Source of the DNA: Candidatus Stammera capleta
GTDB lineage: Bacteria; Pseudomonadota; Gammaproteobacteria; Enterobacterales; Enterobacteriaceae
DNA: 56,367 nucleotides
Direction: 5' to 3'
NCBI GenBank assembly: GCA_015139955.1
Contig: CP043991.1
Span: forward strand, 1 to 56,367
This document shows positions 11,915 through 22,480 of the stretch, one piece after another (position 1 is the stretch's first letter; the number at the start of each line of letters is the position of its first letter). Made by a program: the position numbers and the translations under genes. The notes under the pieces are model-generated. The model was not told the DNA's origin. It ran no database searches and saw only the letters and a list, made by a program, of their open reading frames with translations.

Positions 11915-12853
11915 ATGAATATAGCAATAATAATATGTATGCACGGAACATTAAGTATAGAAATACTTAAAACAATAGAATTAATTATTGGTAAACAAAA
12001 AAATATTTTTGCAATAAAATTTTTACCTGGAGAAAATCTAAATAATTTAACTATAAAATATAAAAAAGCATTAAAAAAAATAAATATATCTAAAGGAATA
12101 ATATTCTTTGTAGATATAATGGGAGGTAGTCCATTTAATGCAGCTAATAAAATTTTACATACCAAAAAATATAAATGCGATATTATTTCAGGTACTAACA
12201 TACCTATGTTAATCGAAACATGTATGGCTAGAGAAGAAAATAAAGAATTTGATGAATTAATTAATATAGCTATAAATACAGGAAAAAAAAGTATTAATAA
12301 TGTAAACAATATTATTAATAATTATAAAATTATACCTCCAAAAAAAAACGAAAAAAAAAAATATAATTATATGAAAATAATGTTAGCAAGAATAGATGAT
12401 AGATTAATACATGGACAGGTATCTACAGGATGAAGTAAAGAATTTAAAATATCTAGAATAATAGTAATAAATAATAAAGTATCTAAAGATACTATTAGAG
12501 TAAAATTATTAAAACAAGTATCACCTCCAAATATCACTGCTCATGTAGTAAGTATAAAAAAGTTTGTTAAAGTATATAATAATCCAAAATATTTTGGAGA
12601 AAAAGTTTTATTATTATTTACAAATCCAAAAGATATAATTAAAATTATCCAAAAAGGTGTAAAAATTAATAGCATAAATATAGGAGGTATGTCATATCAA
12701 AAAGGTAAAACACAAATAACTGACGCAATATCTGTAGATAAAAATGATATAAAATCATTTCATGAATTACATAAAATGAATATAGAATTAGAAATTAGAA
12801 AAGTACCTAACGATAAAAAAATAAATTTAATAGATATATTAAAAAATAAATAA
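11915..12853 (+). CDS. manX: PTS mannose-family transporter, fused EIIAB subunit ManX
   Basis: ManX passes phosphate from HPr to the incoming hexose during uptake through ManYZ. The 312-residue product (E. coli 323) carries an EIIA domain (about 1-135) with phospho-His10 (CMHGTL) and VDIMGGSPFNAA, a short lysine-rich linker (about 137-153), and an EIIB domain with phospho-His166 (ARIDDRLIHGQV). TGA at 12431-12433 encodes Trp just after that motif, where E. coli has a Trp two residues later (RWTKE). NPKYFGEKVLLLFTNP and NIGGMSYQKGKTQ are near-identical to E. coli. It is the first gene of manXYZ. EI and HPr must be encoded elsewhere. Confidence 0.97.
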
Positions 12854-12866
12854 AATAGGAAAAAAA

Positions 12867-13670
12867 ATGCAAATAACTTGATCACAAATTATATTAATAT
12901 TTTTAGCTAGTTGTTTAATAGGTGCAGAATCTATACTAGATGAATTTCAAATACATAGACCAATTTTAGCTTGTCCTATAATTGGATGAATATTAAATGA
13001 TTTAAAAACAGGAATAATTTTAGGAGGAACATTAGAAATAATTGCTTTAGGTTGAATGAATATAGGAGCAGCAGTATCCCCAGACACTGCTTTAGCATCA
13101 ATAATATCAACAATTTTAGTAGTATTAAGTAAACAGAGTATTGGATCAGGAATTGCTATTGCATTACCATTATCCGCTACAGGACAAATACTTACTATAT
13201 TAATACGTAGTTTTACTATAGGTCTACAACATTTAGCAGATAAAACAATAAAAAAAAATCAAAATTTATTTTTCATATCATGCATTCATATATGTGGATT
13301 ACTACTTCAATCCATGAGAATAGCTATACCTACTTTAATAATAATTTTATCCATGGGAACAGAAATTATACAAAAAATCTTAAATTCTGTACCAGAAGTT
13401 GTAACTAATGGATTAAATATTGCGGGAGGCATAATAGTAGTAGTAGGATATGCAATGGTAATAAATATGATGGAAACTAAATCATTAATGCCATTTTTTT
13501 ATTTAGGATTTACAATTGCTGCATTTACTAAATTTAATTTAGTTGGATTAGGTATTATTGGTATAGTTTTATCTATATTATACATACAATTATCACCTAA
13601 ATATTATATAGCAGAATTAAATAACATTAACAAAAATAAAAAAAATATTAAAGAAGATGAACTAGATTAA
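12867..13670 (+). CDS. manY: PTS mannose-family transporter, membrane subunit IIC ManY
   Basis: ManY forms the substrate channel in the inner membrane with ManZ. The 267-residue product (E. coli 266) is among the best conserved proteins here: ESILDEFQIHRP, GGTLEIIALGWMNIGAA (TGA for Trp), LASIISTILVVLS, EVVTNGLNIAGG and YLGFTIAAFTKFNL. Several hydrophobic segments are evident. The ATG at 12867 is chosen because it gives the E. coli-like N-terminus MQITWSQIILIF, contains an early TGA tryptophan, and is preceded by AGGA. High conservation suggests sugar import is under strong selection. Mannose-family systems also carry glucose and glucosamine, so the actual substrate is not certain. Confidence 0.97.
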
Positions 13671-13677
13671 TTTTTAG

Positions 13678-13683
13678 AAAGGA
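13678..13683 (+). promoter_or_regulatory. Ribosome binding site of manZ
   Basis: AAAGGA lies 8 bases before the manZ ATG in the 21-base gap after manY and supports the chosen start. Confidence 0.6.
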
Positions 13684-13691
13684 TAGAATAA

Positions 13692-14525
13692 ATGAATAAA
13701 AAAAAAATAAGTAATATAGATATCAATAAAGTATTTATACGTAGCACCTTATTGCAAGGATCATGAAATTTTGAAAGAATGCAAGCATTAGGTTTTTGTT
13801 ATTCTATAATACCTGTAATTAATAAACTTTATCATGACAATAAAAAAGAAAAACTAAAAGCAGTACAAAGACATTTAGAATTCTTCAATACTCATCCATA
13901 TATGGTGGCTCCTATATTAGGAGTTATTATTGCCATGGAAGAAAAAAAAGCTAATGGTGCAAAAATTAGTAAAGGTACTATAAATAGTATTAAAATAGGA
14001 TTAATGGGTCCTCTTGCTGGAATAGGAGATCCAATATTTTGAGGAACAATAAGACCTATATTATCTGCTTTAGGAGCAAGTTTATCAATTAATGGTAATA
14101 TAATAGGACCGATAATATTTTTCCTTTCATTTAATATTATTAGAATATCTGCATTATATTATGGTATTCACTATGGATATAAAAAGGGATTAAATATAGT
14201 CAAAGAACTAAATAAAAATTTACTTAATAAGCTAACTGAAGGTTCATCAATATTAGGATTATTTATTATGGGATCTCTAGTTAGTAAATGAACAAAAGTA
14301 AATATTCCGGTAGTTATATCTAATATACAACAATATCAAAGTAATATTCAAAAAATTATTACTATTCAAAATATTTTAGATCAACTTATACCAGGTTTAG
14401 TTCCATTATTATTAACTTTAACATGTATGTGATTATTAAAAAAAAAAGTTAATCCTATATTAATTATGATGTGTATATTTATAATTAGCATTATAGGTAA
14501 TTTTTTTCAAATATTACAAGTTTAA
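13692..14525 (+). CDS. manZ: PTS mannose-family transporter, membrane subunit IID ManZ
   Basis: ManZ is the second membrane subunit of the mannose-class permease. The 277-residue product (E. coli 283) has the family blocks RSTLLQGSWNFERMQALGF (two TGA or near-TGA aromatic positions), HLEFFNTHPYMVAPILG, AMEEKKANGA and GLMGPLAGIGDPIFWGT, where the final W is TGA at 14040-14042. Hydrophobic segments follow toward the C-terminus. It starts 21 bases after manY and is followed 9 bases later by a small membrane-protein gene. Together manXYZ form a complete permease; only the general phosphotransferases EI and HPr are missing from view. Confidence 0.97.
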
Positions 14526-14534
14526 TTAAAATAT

Positions 14535-14759
14535 ATGAATAAAATAGAAAAGACAGAAAATAAACAAAATAAAAAAATAGAAAAAATAAATAATAATAAA
14601 CATGAAGATAAAAAAAAATATTATCAAAAAGAAATATTTTTCGAAACTATAGATATAGTATCAAAAAAAATAAAAGATCAACCTATAATTTCAATTTTAA
14701 TATCTGCTGCAATAGGAAGTATATTAGGATATTTAATATCGAAAAAAAATAATAAGTAA
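14535..14759 (+). CDS. Small DUF883-like (ElaB/YqjD type) membrane-anchored protein
   Basis: The 74-residue product is highly charged up to about residue 50 (many Lys, Glu and Asn) and ends in a hydrophobic segment with QPIISILISAAIGSILGYL followed by a basic tail. This resembles the DUF883 family (ElaB, YqjD, YgaM), whose proteins end in a PWxxxGxGAAxGxxLGxL-type segment; YqjD and ElaB tether ribosomes to the inner membrane in stationary phase. The family call rests on the C-terminal pattern and is moderate. It starts 9 bases after manZ and ends at the terminator, so it looks like the last gene of the man operon, an association not found in E. coli. Confidence 0.55.
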   Translation: MNKIEKTENKQNKKIEKINNNKHEDKKKYYQKEIFFETIDIVSKKIKDQPIISILISAAIGSILGYLISKKNNK

Positions 14760-14786
14760 ACCCATATTTTTAAAATATGGGTTTTA
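14758..14786. terminator. Intrinsic terminator between convergent man operon and nrdB
   Basis: A 13-base inverted repeat AAACCCATATTTT / AAAATATGGGTTT (14758-14770 and 14772-14784), containing three consecutive G:C pairs, is followed by T-rich sequence on the plus strand and A/T-rich sequence on the other. It overlaps the stops of both convergent genes and probably works in both directions. It is the only convincing intrinsic terminator I found. Confidence 0.85.
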
Positions 14787-15893
14787 AATATTAACATCCA
14801 ACAAAGTATTTATATCTATTTCAGAATCTATTTGTCCTACAAGATATGAACTCATTTCAGTTTCTTGTGGTGCAGTTTGTATATTTTCTGAAACTAATCA
14901 ATTACTTAGTCAAGATAAAGGATTTTTTTTAATTTGAAAAGGCATCTTTAAAAATATAGAATTCATTCTAATATTAGTAATATATTCTATATATTCTCAA
15001 AGAATTTCTTTATTTAAACCTAAAATAGAATTATTAGAAAATAAATATTTAACCCAATTTTTTTCTTGTTCAGATACTTGAATATATAAATTATAACTTT
15101 CGTCTTTACATTCTTTAACTACATCAAACATATTTTCATCTTTAATAAAATTCATAATATTTAATATTTTTTGTGTACCTAATAAATGTAAACTTTCATC
15201 ACGAGCTATAAAACGAATAATTTTAGCATTACCTTCCATTAAACTACGTTCAGCAAATGAAAAAGAACATACAAAACTAACATAAAAACGTATCGATTCT
15301 AAAGCGTTAATACTTATTAAACACAAATAAAGTTTCTTTTTTATTTCTTTTAAAAATTTTTTATTAAAAAATAAATTTTCATCAACATTTAACTTATTAA
15401 TTAATATAATTAAATCATCGTAATATTTTGAAATATCTTGAGTTCTTTTTACTATATAATAATGATTTACAATATCATCAAAAACAATATTAGGATTATG
15501 AAAAATATTTCTTATTATATGAGTATATGAACGAGAATGAATAGTTTCAAAAAAAGATCATGTTTGTATTCAAGTTTCTAATTCAGGTATAGAAACCAAA
15601 GGTAATAAAGCTAAACTAGGACTTCTACCTTGAATTGAATCTAATAAAGTTTGATATTTTAAATTACTAATAAAAATATGTTTTTCATATTCCGTCAAAC
15701 CTTTAAAATCTATTCTATCTTGAGATAAATCTATTTCTTCTGGTCTTCAAAAAAAAGATAGTTGTTGTTGTATCAAATTTTCAAAAATCAAATATTTTTG
15801 TTGATCATAACGAGATATATTAACAGACTGACCTAAAAACATAGGTTCCTTTAATTGATTATTTTTTTTTTTAGAAAAAGTAGTATAAAACAT
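14784..15893 (-). CDS. nrdB: Ribonucleotide reductase class Ia, beta subunit
   Basis: NrdB holds the diiron-tyrosyl radical that starts reduction of ribonucleoside diphosphates by NrdA. The 369-residue product (E. coli 376) contains the iron-ligand region [25 protein letters not shown], the preceding [14 protein letters not shown], and ends with [11 protein letters not shown], the peptide tail that docks into NrdA. Several tryptophans are TGA, including one at 14994-14996. Its stop lies in the terminator shared with the man operon. It starts 19 bases after nrdA ends, the usual nrdAB order. Class Ia enzymes need oxygen for cofactor assembly, so the cell is not strictly anaerobic. Confidence 0.97.
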
Positions 15894-15912
15894 TTTTATT
15901 TATTTTAAAAAA

Positions 15913-18192
15913 TTAATTTTTACAAAAATCACAATTAGACAAAGAATAAAAATCCTGTTGATAATTTTGTTGATCTTCAGCACCATCTTTAATATTTTGA
16001 TAATATAAAGTTTTAATACCTAATTTATAGGAAATTAATAAATCTTTAAGTAAAATTGTTATAGGTATTCTATTATTTTTAAAATTTAAAGGATTATAAT
16101 TCATATTAGTAGAAATAGATTGATCAATAAATTTTTGTATAATAGAAATTAAATGTAAATAACCGATATTATCAGGTAAATTTCATAATAATTCATACTT
16201 ACTTTTTAATCTAATAATTTCTGGTAAAACTTGTTTTAAAACACCATTTTTAGATAATTTAACAGTTACAAAACCTCTAGGAGGTTCAATACCATTAGTA
16301 GAATTAGAAATTTGTGAAGAAGTTTCAGAAGGCATAATAGCAGATAAAGTAGAATTACGTAAACCATATTTTTTTATTTTAATACGTAATTTTTCTCAAT
16401 TACAATATAAAGGTTCATTACATATTAAATCAACATCTTTTTTATAAGTATCTATAGGTAAAATACCTTTATAATAATTCGTATCTTTAAAAAAATTACA
16501 TCTACCTTTTTCTTTAGCTAATATGCTAGAAGCATTTAATAAATAATATTGAATTAATTCAAATGTTTTATGTGTTAATTTTTTTGCACTACCATCTGAA
16601 TAACATACATTATTTTTAGCTAAATAATATGCAAAATTTATAACTCCTATACCTAAAGAACGTCTATTTATAATACTATACTTAGCTGCATAAACAGGAT
16701 ATTCCTGATAATCAATAAGTTCATCTAATGCTCTTACTAAAAGAAGAGATAAATCTTTAATTTCATGTAAATCATTTATTTCACCTAAATTAAAAGCTGA
16801 TAAAATACAAAGAGCAATTTCACCTTTATTACTACAAGGAGATACTAATGGTTTAGTAGGTAAAGTAATTTCTAAACATAAATTAGATTGTCTAATAGGA
16901 CATAATTTTTTGTTAAATGAACTATGATCATTACAATGATCTACATTTTGTATATATATTCTACCCGTAGAAGTTCTTTCTTGCATAATTAAAGTAAATA
17001 AATCTACTGCATAAATAGTTTTTTTCCTTATATTTTTTTTATTTTCATAATATAAATATAATTTCTCAAATTTTTTTTGATTAACGAAAAAAGCATCATA
17101 TAAATCAGAAACATCATATGGATTAAATAATGTTATCTTTTTTTTATCTAATAAACGTTTATACATAAATCCATTTAATTGAATACAATAATCTAAATTT
17201 CTAACCCTATTTTCTTCTATACCTCTATTATTTTTTAATACTAGTAAATCTTCAACTTCTAAATGTCAAATAGGATAAAATAATGTTGCCGCACCAGTTC
17301 TAATACCACCTTGAGAACAACATTTTACTGCACTTTGAAACAATTTATAAAAAGGTATACATCCTGTATGAAAAGCTTCTCCTGATCTTATAGAACTACC
17401 TAAAGCTCGTAATCTACCTACATTGATACCTATACCAGCTTTTTTAGAAACATATTTAATAATTGAATTAACAGTAGCATTAATAGAATCTAGACTATCA
17501 TTACATTCTATTAATACACAAGAACTAAATTGTCTCATAGGTGTTCTAACACCTGACATAATAGGAGTAGGTAAAGAAATTTTAAATAATGAAATTGCAT
17601 CATAAAATTTTTGAACATATTTAATACGAACATTACTTTTGTAATTCATGAATAAACAAGCTGAAATTAAAATATAAACAAATTGTAAACTTTCATATAC
17701 TTTACCAGTAATTTTATCCTGTACTAAATATTTATTCTCTAATTGTTTTACACCTACATAAGATAAATACATATCTCTATTATGATCTATATATTTATTT
17801 AATAAATTAAATTCTTCTTTGGAATATTTTTTTAATAAAATTTTATCATATTTATTAATAGATACTAAATAAGTAATATGATCATATAAAGATGGTGGAG
17901 TAAATTTACCATAAGCATTTTTTCTTAAATCAAAAATTAAAAGTCTAGCAGATATAAATTGATAATCAGGATAATATTCTGAAATTAAATCAGCAGAAGA
18001 TTTTATAAGAATTTTATGTATAAGAGAAGTTTTAATTCCATTATAAAATTGTATATAAGAATTATTTTTTATTTTTGATACAGAAATATTTTTTAAACCA
18101 TATGCAGCATGTTTAATAACTCTATTTATTTTTTTAAAATTTATTAATTCTTTACTACCATTATTTTTAATTACATATCAATTTTTATTCAT
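15913..18192 (-). CDS. nrdA: Ribonucleotide reductase class Ia, alpha subunit
   Basis: NrdA reduces ribonucleotides to deoxyribonucleotides. The 759-residue product (E. coli 761) has an N-terminal ATP-cone (about 5-95) and the catalytic barrel with SSCVLIECNDSLDS (Cys225 equivalent), DHCNDHSSF (Cys439) and SNLCLEITLP (Cys462). The C-terminal shuttle cysteines are CxxC (NCDFCKN), not the CxxxxC of E. coli. TGA encodes Trp at several places, including residue 5 (NKNWYV). An ATAAGGA Shine-Dalgarno precedes the ATG. It is divergent from gyrA across 194 bases. Near full length and intact active-site residues indicate a functional enzyme. Confidence 0.97.
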
Positions 18193-18196
18193 AATA

Positions 18197-18203
18197 TTCC
18201 TTA
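18197..18203 (-). promoter_or_regulatory. Ribosome binding site of nrdA
   Basis: ATAAGGAATATT precedes the nrdA ATG on the minus strand, a good Shine-Dalgarno at short spacing that supports the start at 18192. Confidence 0.6.
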
Positions 18204-18386
18204 TAATTCTTGAAAATAAATTACCAAAAACTAAAAATATTTTAATATATTTTAGAAAATATAATAAAATTATATCTATAAGTATTTAATTTGTAATTTT
18301 TATAAAATATAAACTTATAATATATATATTATAAATTAATGTAATTAAAATAAATATAAAATAAAACTATTAAATAATAAAAACAA

Positions 18387-20840
18387 ATGAAAAAAAAATA
18401 TTTAAATAATTTAAAAAATATTAATATAGATAAAGAATTAAAAAAATCATATTTAGATTATGCTATGTCTGTAATAATAGGAAGAGCATTACCAGATATA
18501 AGAGATGGTTTAAAACCTGTACATAGAAGAATATTATATGCAATGTACATTCTAAAAAATAATTTTGATCAACCATATAAAAAATCTGCTAGAATTGTTG
18601 GTGATGTAATAGGAAAATATCATCCTCATGGAGATAATGCTGTATACGAATCTATAGTAAGAATGGCACAAAATTTCTCTCTTAGATATCCTTTAATAGA
18701 TGGACAAGGAAATTTTGGTTCTATTGATGGAGATTCTGCTGCTGCTATGAGATATACAGAAATAAGAATGTCTAAAATAGCTTTAGAATTACTTAAAGAT
18801 ATAGAAAAAAATACAGTTACTTTTCTTCCTAATTATGATGCTACAGAAACAATACCAGAAATATTACCTAGTAAAATACCTAATATACTTATAAATGGAG
18901 CAACAGGAATAGCTGTAGGAATGGCTACTAATATACCTCCACATAATATTACTGAAATAATAAATGCTCTTATAAAATTTATTGAAAATAAAAAAATATC
19001 TACTAAAAACTTAATGAAATACATTAAAGGACCAGATTTTCCTACTGGCGGTATTATAGAAAATAATAAAGGTATATACAAAGCATATAAAACAGGTAAA
19101 GGAACTATAAAAATAAAAGCTAAAATTAATTTTGAAACAGATATTAAAAATAATAAAAAACTTATTGTAATACAAGAACTTCCATATCAATCTAATAAAA
19201 TTAAAATAATAGAAAAAATTATAGAACTTATAAAAAATAAAAAAATAGAAGAAATTAATAATATTAGAGATGAATCAAATAAAGAAGGAATAAGAATAAT
19301 AATAGAAATTAAAAAAGATATTAAAAGAAGTTTTTTAGTAAATAAATTATTTTATTTAACAAATTTAAAAATTAGTTACGGAATTAATATAGTAGCAATA
19401 TATAACGGTAAACCTAAAAAATTTAATTTAAAAAAAATATTTAATATTTTTATTAATCACCGTAAAAAAATTATAAAAAATAAAACAATTTTTAAATTAA
19501 ATAAAATTAAAAAAAGAATACATATATTAAAAGGATTAATTTTAAGTTCATTATATATAGATAAAATAATAAATATTATTAAAAATTCAAAAAAAATTAA
19601 CGAAGCTAAAAAAAGTATTCAAAAAATAAAATTTAAACTTAAAAAAAATAATAAACTTATAAAATTTAAAAAAAATAACTATAAATTAAGTAAAAAACAA
19701 ATTTCTTCCTTACTTAAATTAAATTTAAGTAAATTAACTCACATAGAACAAAATAAAATTAAAACCGAATTTTTAATACTACAAAAAAAAAAAAATAAAC
19801 TAAAAAACATACTTATAAATAAAAATATACTACTAAATATAATTAAAAAAGAATTTATCTATATAAAAAAAAAATATGGAGATAAAAGAATAACTGAAAT
19901 AAATAAGAAATATAAAAAAATTAAAATAAAAGATTTAATTACAAAAGAAAAAATAATTTTAATTTTAAATAAATATAACTATTTAACATATAAAAAAATA
20001 TCTAAATATAATATTCAACATAAAGGAGGAAAAGGAAAAAAAATTATAAAAATTAAAAAAAATAATTTTATCCAAAAAATATTAATAACTAACACAAAAA
20101 ATATTATATTTTTATTTACTAATAAAGGAAGATTTTTTAAAATTAAAATCTACCAATTACTACAACAAAATAATATAAAAAATAAATTAATAACAAATTT
20201 AATTAAATTAAAAGAAAATGAAAAAATAACTTGTTTAATAGAAGATAAAAAAAAATATGAATATTTTATAATTATTACATATAAAGGATTAATTAAAAAA
20301 ATTAAAATAAAAAATTTTAAAAAAAATGGAATAAGTATAACAAATTTAAGGGAAAAAGATAGTATCATTAATGTAAATTTATTAAATAATAGTAAAGATA
20401 TAATGTTATTTACAAAATTAGGAAAAGCCATAAGATTTAAAACAAAATTAATTAGAGAAACTAGTAGAACTTCATCAGGAGTAAAAGCAATAAAATTAAC
20501 TAAAAAAGATAAAATTATATCTTCATTAATACCCTACAAAAAAAAAGAAATTTTAATAGTAACAGAAAAAGGATATGGTAAAAGAACACTTATAAATGAA
20601 TTTTTAACAAAATCAAGAGCTATTAAAGGTATTAAATATATAAAAAATAATTCTAAAAATGGTAATGTAATAAAAGTAATACAAATAAGTATTAATGATC
20701 AAATATTAGTAATTACAAATTTTAATAATATAATACGTATATTAGTAAAAGAAATTAAAATTTTAAAAAGAAATACACAGGGTATAATAATAATAAGATT
20801 AAAAAAAAATGAAAAAGTTATTGATGTACAAAAAATATAA
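18387..20840 (+). CDS. gyrA: DNA gyrase subunit A
   Basis: GyrA is the strand-passing subunit of the enzyme that introduces negative supercoils. The 817-residue product (E. coli 875) has [34 protein letters not shown], the catalytic Tyr123 in MRYTEIRM, and [21 protein letters not shown] long Lys-rich coiled coil (about 370-520) leads to a C-terminal beta-pinwheel with the GyrA-box-like [10 protein letters not shown] near 550. The quinolone-pocket Ser83 is Asn84 here. No TGA codon occurs, so the gene reads intact under either code. It is shortened mostly by trimming of the acidic tail. GyrB is encoded 8 kb away. Confidence 0.97.
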   Translation: MKKKYLNNLKNINIDKELKKSYLDYAMSVIIGRALPDIRDGLKPVHRRILYAMYILKNNFDQPYKKSARIVGDVIGKYHPHGDNAVYESIVRMAQNFSLRYPLIDGQGNFGSIDGDSAAAMRYTEIRMSKIALELLKDIEKNTVTFLPNYDATETIPEILPSKIPNILINGATGIAVGMATNIPPHNITEIINALIKFIENKKISTKNLMKYIKGPDFPTGGIIENNKGIYKAYKTGKGTIKIKAKINFETDIKNNKKLIVIQELPYQSNKIKIIEKIIELIKNKKIEEINNIRDESNKEGIRIIIEIKKDIKRSFLVNKLFYLTNLKISYGINIVAIYNGKPKKFNLKKIFNIFINHRKKIIKNKTIFKLNKIKKRIHILKGLILSSLYIDKIINIIKNSKKINEAKKSIQKIKFKLKKNNKLIKFKKNNYKLSKKQISSLLKLNLSKLTHIEQNKIKTEFLILQKKKNKLKNILINKNILLNIIKKEFIYIKKKYGDKRITEINKKYKKIKIKDLITKEKIILILNKYNYLTYKKISKYNIQHKGGKGKKIIKIKKNNFIQKILITNTKNIIFLFTNKGRFFKIKIYQLLQQNNIKNKLITNLIKLKENEKITCLIEDKKKYEYFIIITYKGLIKKIKIKNFKKNGISITNLREKDSIINVNLLNNSKDIMLFTKLGKAIRFKTKLIRETSRTSSGVKAIKLTKKDKIISSLIPYKKKEILIVTEKGYGKRTLINEFLTKSRAIKGIKYIKNNSKNGNVIKVIQISINDQILVITNFNNIIRILVKEIKILKRNTQGIIIIRLKKNEKVIDVQKI

Positions 20841-20864
20841 TTTAATATACAAAAAATATAATTT
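20827..20864. repeat. Two-copy direct repeat at the end of gyrA
   Basis: TACAAAAAATATAATTT occurs at 20827-20843 and again at 20848-20864, period 21. The first copy contains the last codons and stop of gyrA; the second lies between gyrA and pykF. It looks like a small tandem duplication by slippage. Confidence 0.7.
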
Positions 20865-20866
20865 TT

Positions 20867-22279
20867 TTATAAAACATGTACAGAAGTAGTATTACTAGTA
20901 CCAGAAGATACTAAAGCACCAGAAATCATTACTACTATATCACCTACTTTAGCATAACCAGTAGATATAGATAACTCTTTACCTACACGATAAAAATCAT
21001 CAGTAGAATTAATTGATTTTACTACCATAGGTATTACTCCTTTACTTAAAATTAATTGTCTTGCTACATAATTATTTTTAGTTAAAGCTAATATTAAAGA
21101 TTTAGGAAAATATTTTCTAATAAATTTAGCAGATTTACCAGCTCTAGTAAAAACTAAAATTAAAGGAGAATTTAATTTTCTAGAAATATCTACAGAACTT
21201 CGACATATAGCTTCGCTAATAGGCATATGTATATCATTTTTATAATCAGAAAAATTATACTGCATAGAATCATCAGTACGTTTACATATAGTAGACATAA
21301 TTTTAACTGATTCTATAGGATATTTTCCTTTAGCACTTTCTCCAGATAACATAACTGCATCTGTACCATCTAATATAGCATTTGCGACATCACCTGCTTC
21401 AGCTCTAGTAGGTCTAGGATTATTTATCATAGATTCTAACATTTGAGTAGCTGTAATTACAACTTTTCTAGCATAATTACATTTTTTAATCATCATTTTT
21501 TGTGCAAAAATAACATCTTCAACAGGAATTTCAACACCTAAATCTCCACGAGCTACCATAATTCCATCAGAAACATTTAATATTTTATCAAAATTATTTA
21601 AACCTTCTCTATTTTCAATTTTAGAAATAATTTGTATATTTTTACCACCATGTTTATCTAAAAATTTTCTTATTTCTAATACATCAGAACTTTTTCTAAT
21701 AAATGAAGCAGCTATAAAATCAACTTTATTTTTACATCCAAAAATTAAATCATATTTATCTTTTTTAGACAAAGAAGGTAAAGATATAGAAATATTTGGT
21801 AAATTTATACCTTTATTTTCTCCTAAATAACCACTATTTTTTACTTTACAAACTATTTTATAATCTGTTTTATTGATTACTTTCATGGAAATTAAACCAT
21901 CATCTACTAAAATTATATCACCTATATTAATATCTCTAACAAAATTTTTATACGATACACTAACTATATTTTTATTACCTATAAATTTCTTATCATAAAT
22001 AAAACTAAATAATTGTCCAGTGTTTAAATAAACATCTTTTGAATTTTCTAATTTAGAAGTACGTATTTCTGGACCTTTCGTATCTAATAATATAGAAATA
22101 TTTCTATTAGTGATATTCATTACTTTAGTTAAATTAGAAATATATTCTTTATGAATTATATAATCTCCATGAGAAAAATTTAATCTTGCCACATCCATAC
22201 CAGCATAAACTAGTTTTGTTAATGTTTCTACATTATTTATATTTGGTCCCATAGTACAAACTATTTTAGTTTTTTTCAT
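20867..22279 (-). CDS. pykF: Pyruvate kinase I (PykF type)
   Basis: Converts phosphoenolpyruvate and ADP to pyruvate and ATP, the last step of glycolysis. The product is exactly 470 residues, as in E. coli PykF, with no tryptophan or [91 protein letters not shown] and the end [12 protein letters not shown] follow E. coli PykF rather than PykA. The fructose-1,6-bisphosphate-activated type is expected in fermenting enterobacteria. It ends 26 bases from gyrA in convergent orientation. PEP is also the phosphate donor for the mannose PTS, so this enzyme competes with and complements sugar uptake. Confidence 0.98.
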   Translation of the reverse strand: MKKTKIVCTMGPNINNVETLTKLVYAGMDVARLNFSHGDYIIHKEYISNLTKVMNITNRNISILLDTKGPEIRTSKLENSKDVYLNTGQLFSFIYDKKFIGNKNIVSVSYKNFVRDINIGDIILVDDGLISMKVINKTDYKIVCKVKNSGYLGENKGINLPNISISLPSLSKKDKYDLIFGCKNKVDFIAASFIRKSSDVLEIRKFLDKHGGKNIQIISKIENREGLNNFDKILNVSDGIMVARGDLGVEIPVEDVIFAQKMMIKKCNYARKVVITATQMLESMINNPRPTRAEAGDVANAILDGTDAVMLSGESAKGKYPIESVKIMSTICKRTDDSMQYNFSDYKNDIHMPISEAICRSSVDISRKLNSPLILVFTRAGKSAKFIRKYFPKSLILALTKNNYVARQLILSKGVIPMVVKSINSTDDFYRVGKELSISTGYAKVGDIVVMISGALVSSGTSNTTSVHVL

Positions 22280-22316
22280 ATTATTTATTTATTAATTAAA
22301 ATTAACAATTATTCAA

Positions 22317-22388
22317 TGCGTTCTAGTGGAATTGAACCACTGACTTCCATCACGTCAAAATGGCACTCTACCTCTGAGTTAAGAACGC
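22317..22388 (-). tRNA. tRNA-Val (anticodon GAC)
   Basis: On the minus strand: acceptor GCGTTCT paired with AGAACGC, a D arm with AACTCAGAGGTAGAGTG, anticodon stem CCATT/GATGG with loop TTGACGT, giving anticodon GAC, and T loop GGTTCAATTCC. The 3' CCA is not encoded. It resembles E. coli tRNA-Val(GAC). It lies between pykF and the divergent tyrS. Confidence 0.92.
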
Positions 22389-22480
22389 AAATAAAATCTA
22401 ATTAAATACATATATACTAGTATTATATATTATCATATAATAAAAAATAAAAATATTTTCAAATTATAAAATATATAAAA

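Noticed and set aside
18833..19081. Antisense open frames, for example opposite gyrA, manX, mnmE and leuS
   Set aside because: They mirror conserved genes on the other strand, encode low-complexity hydrophobic peptides, and have no ribosome binding site or known family.
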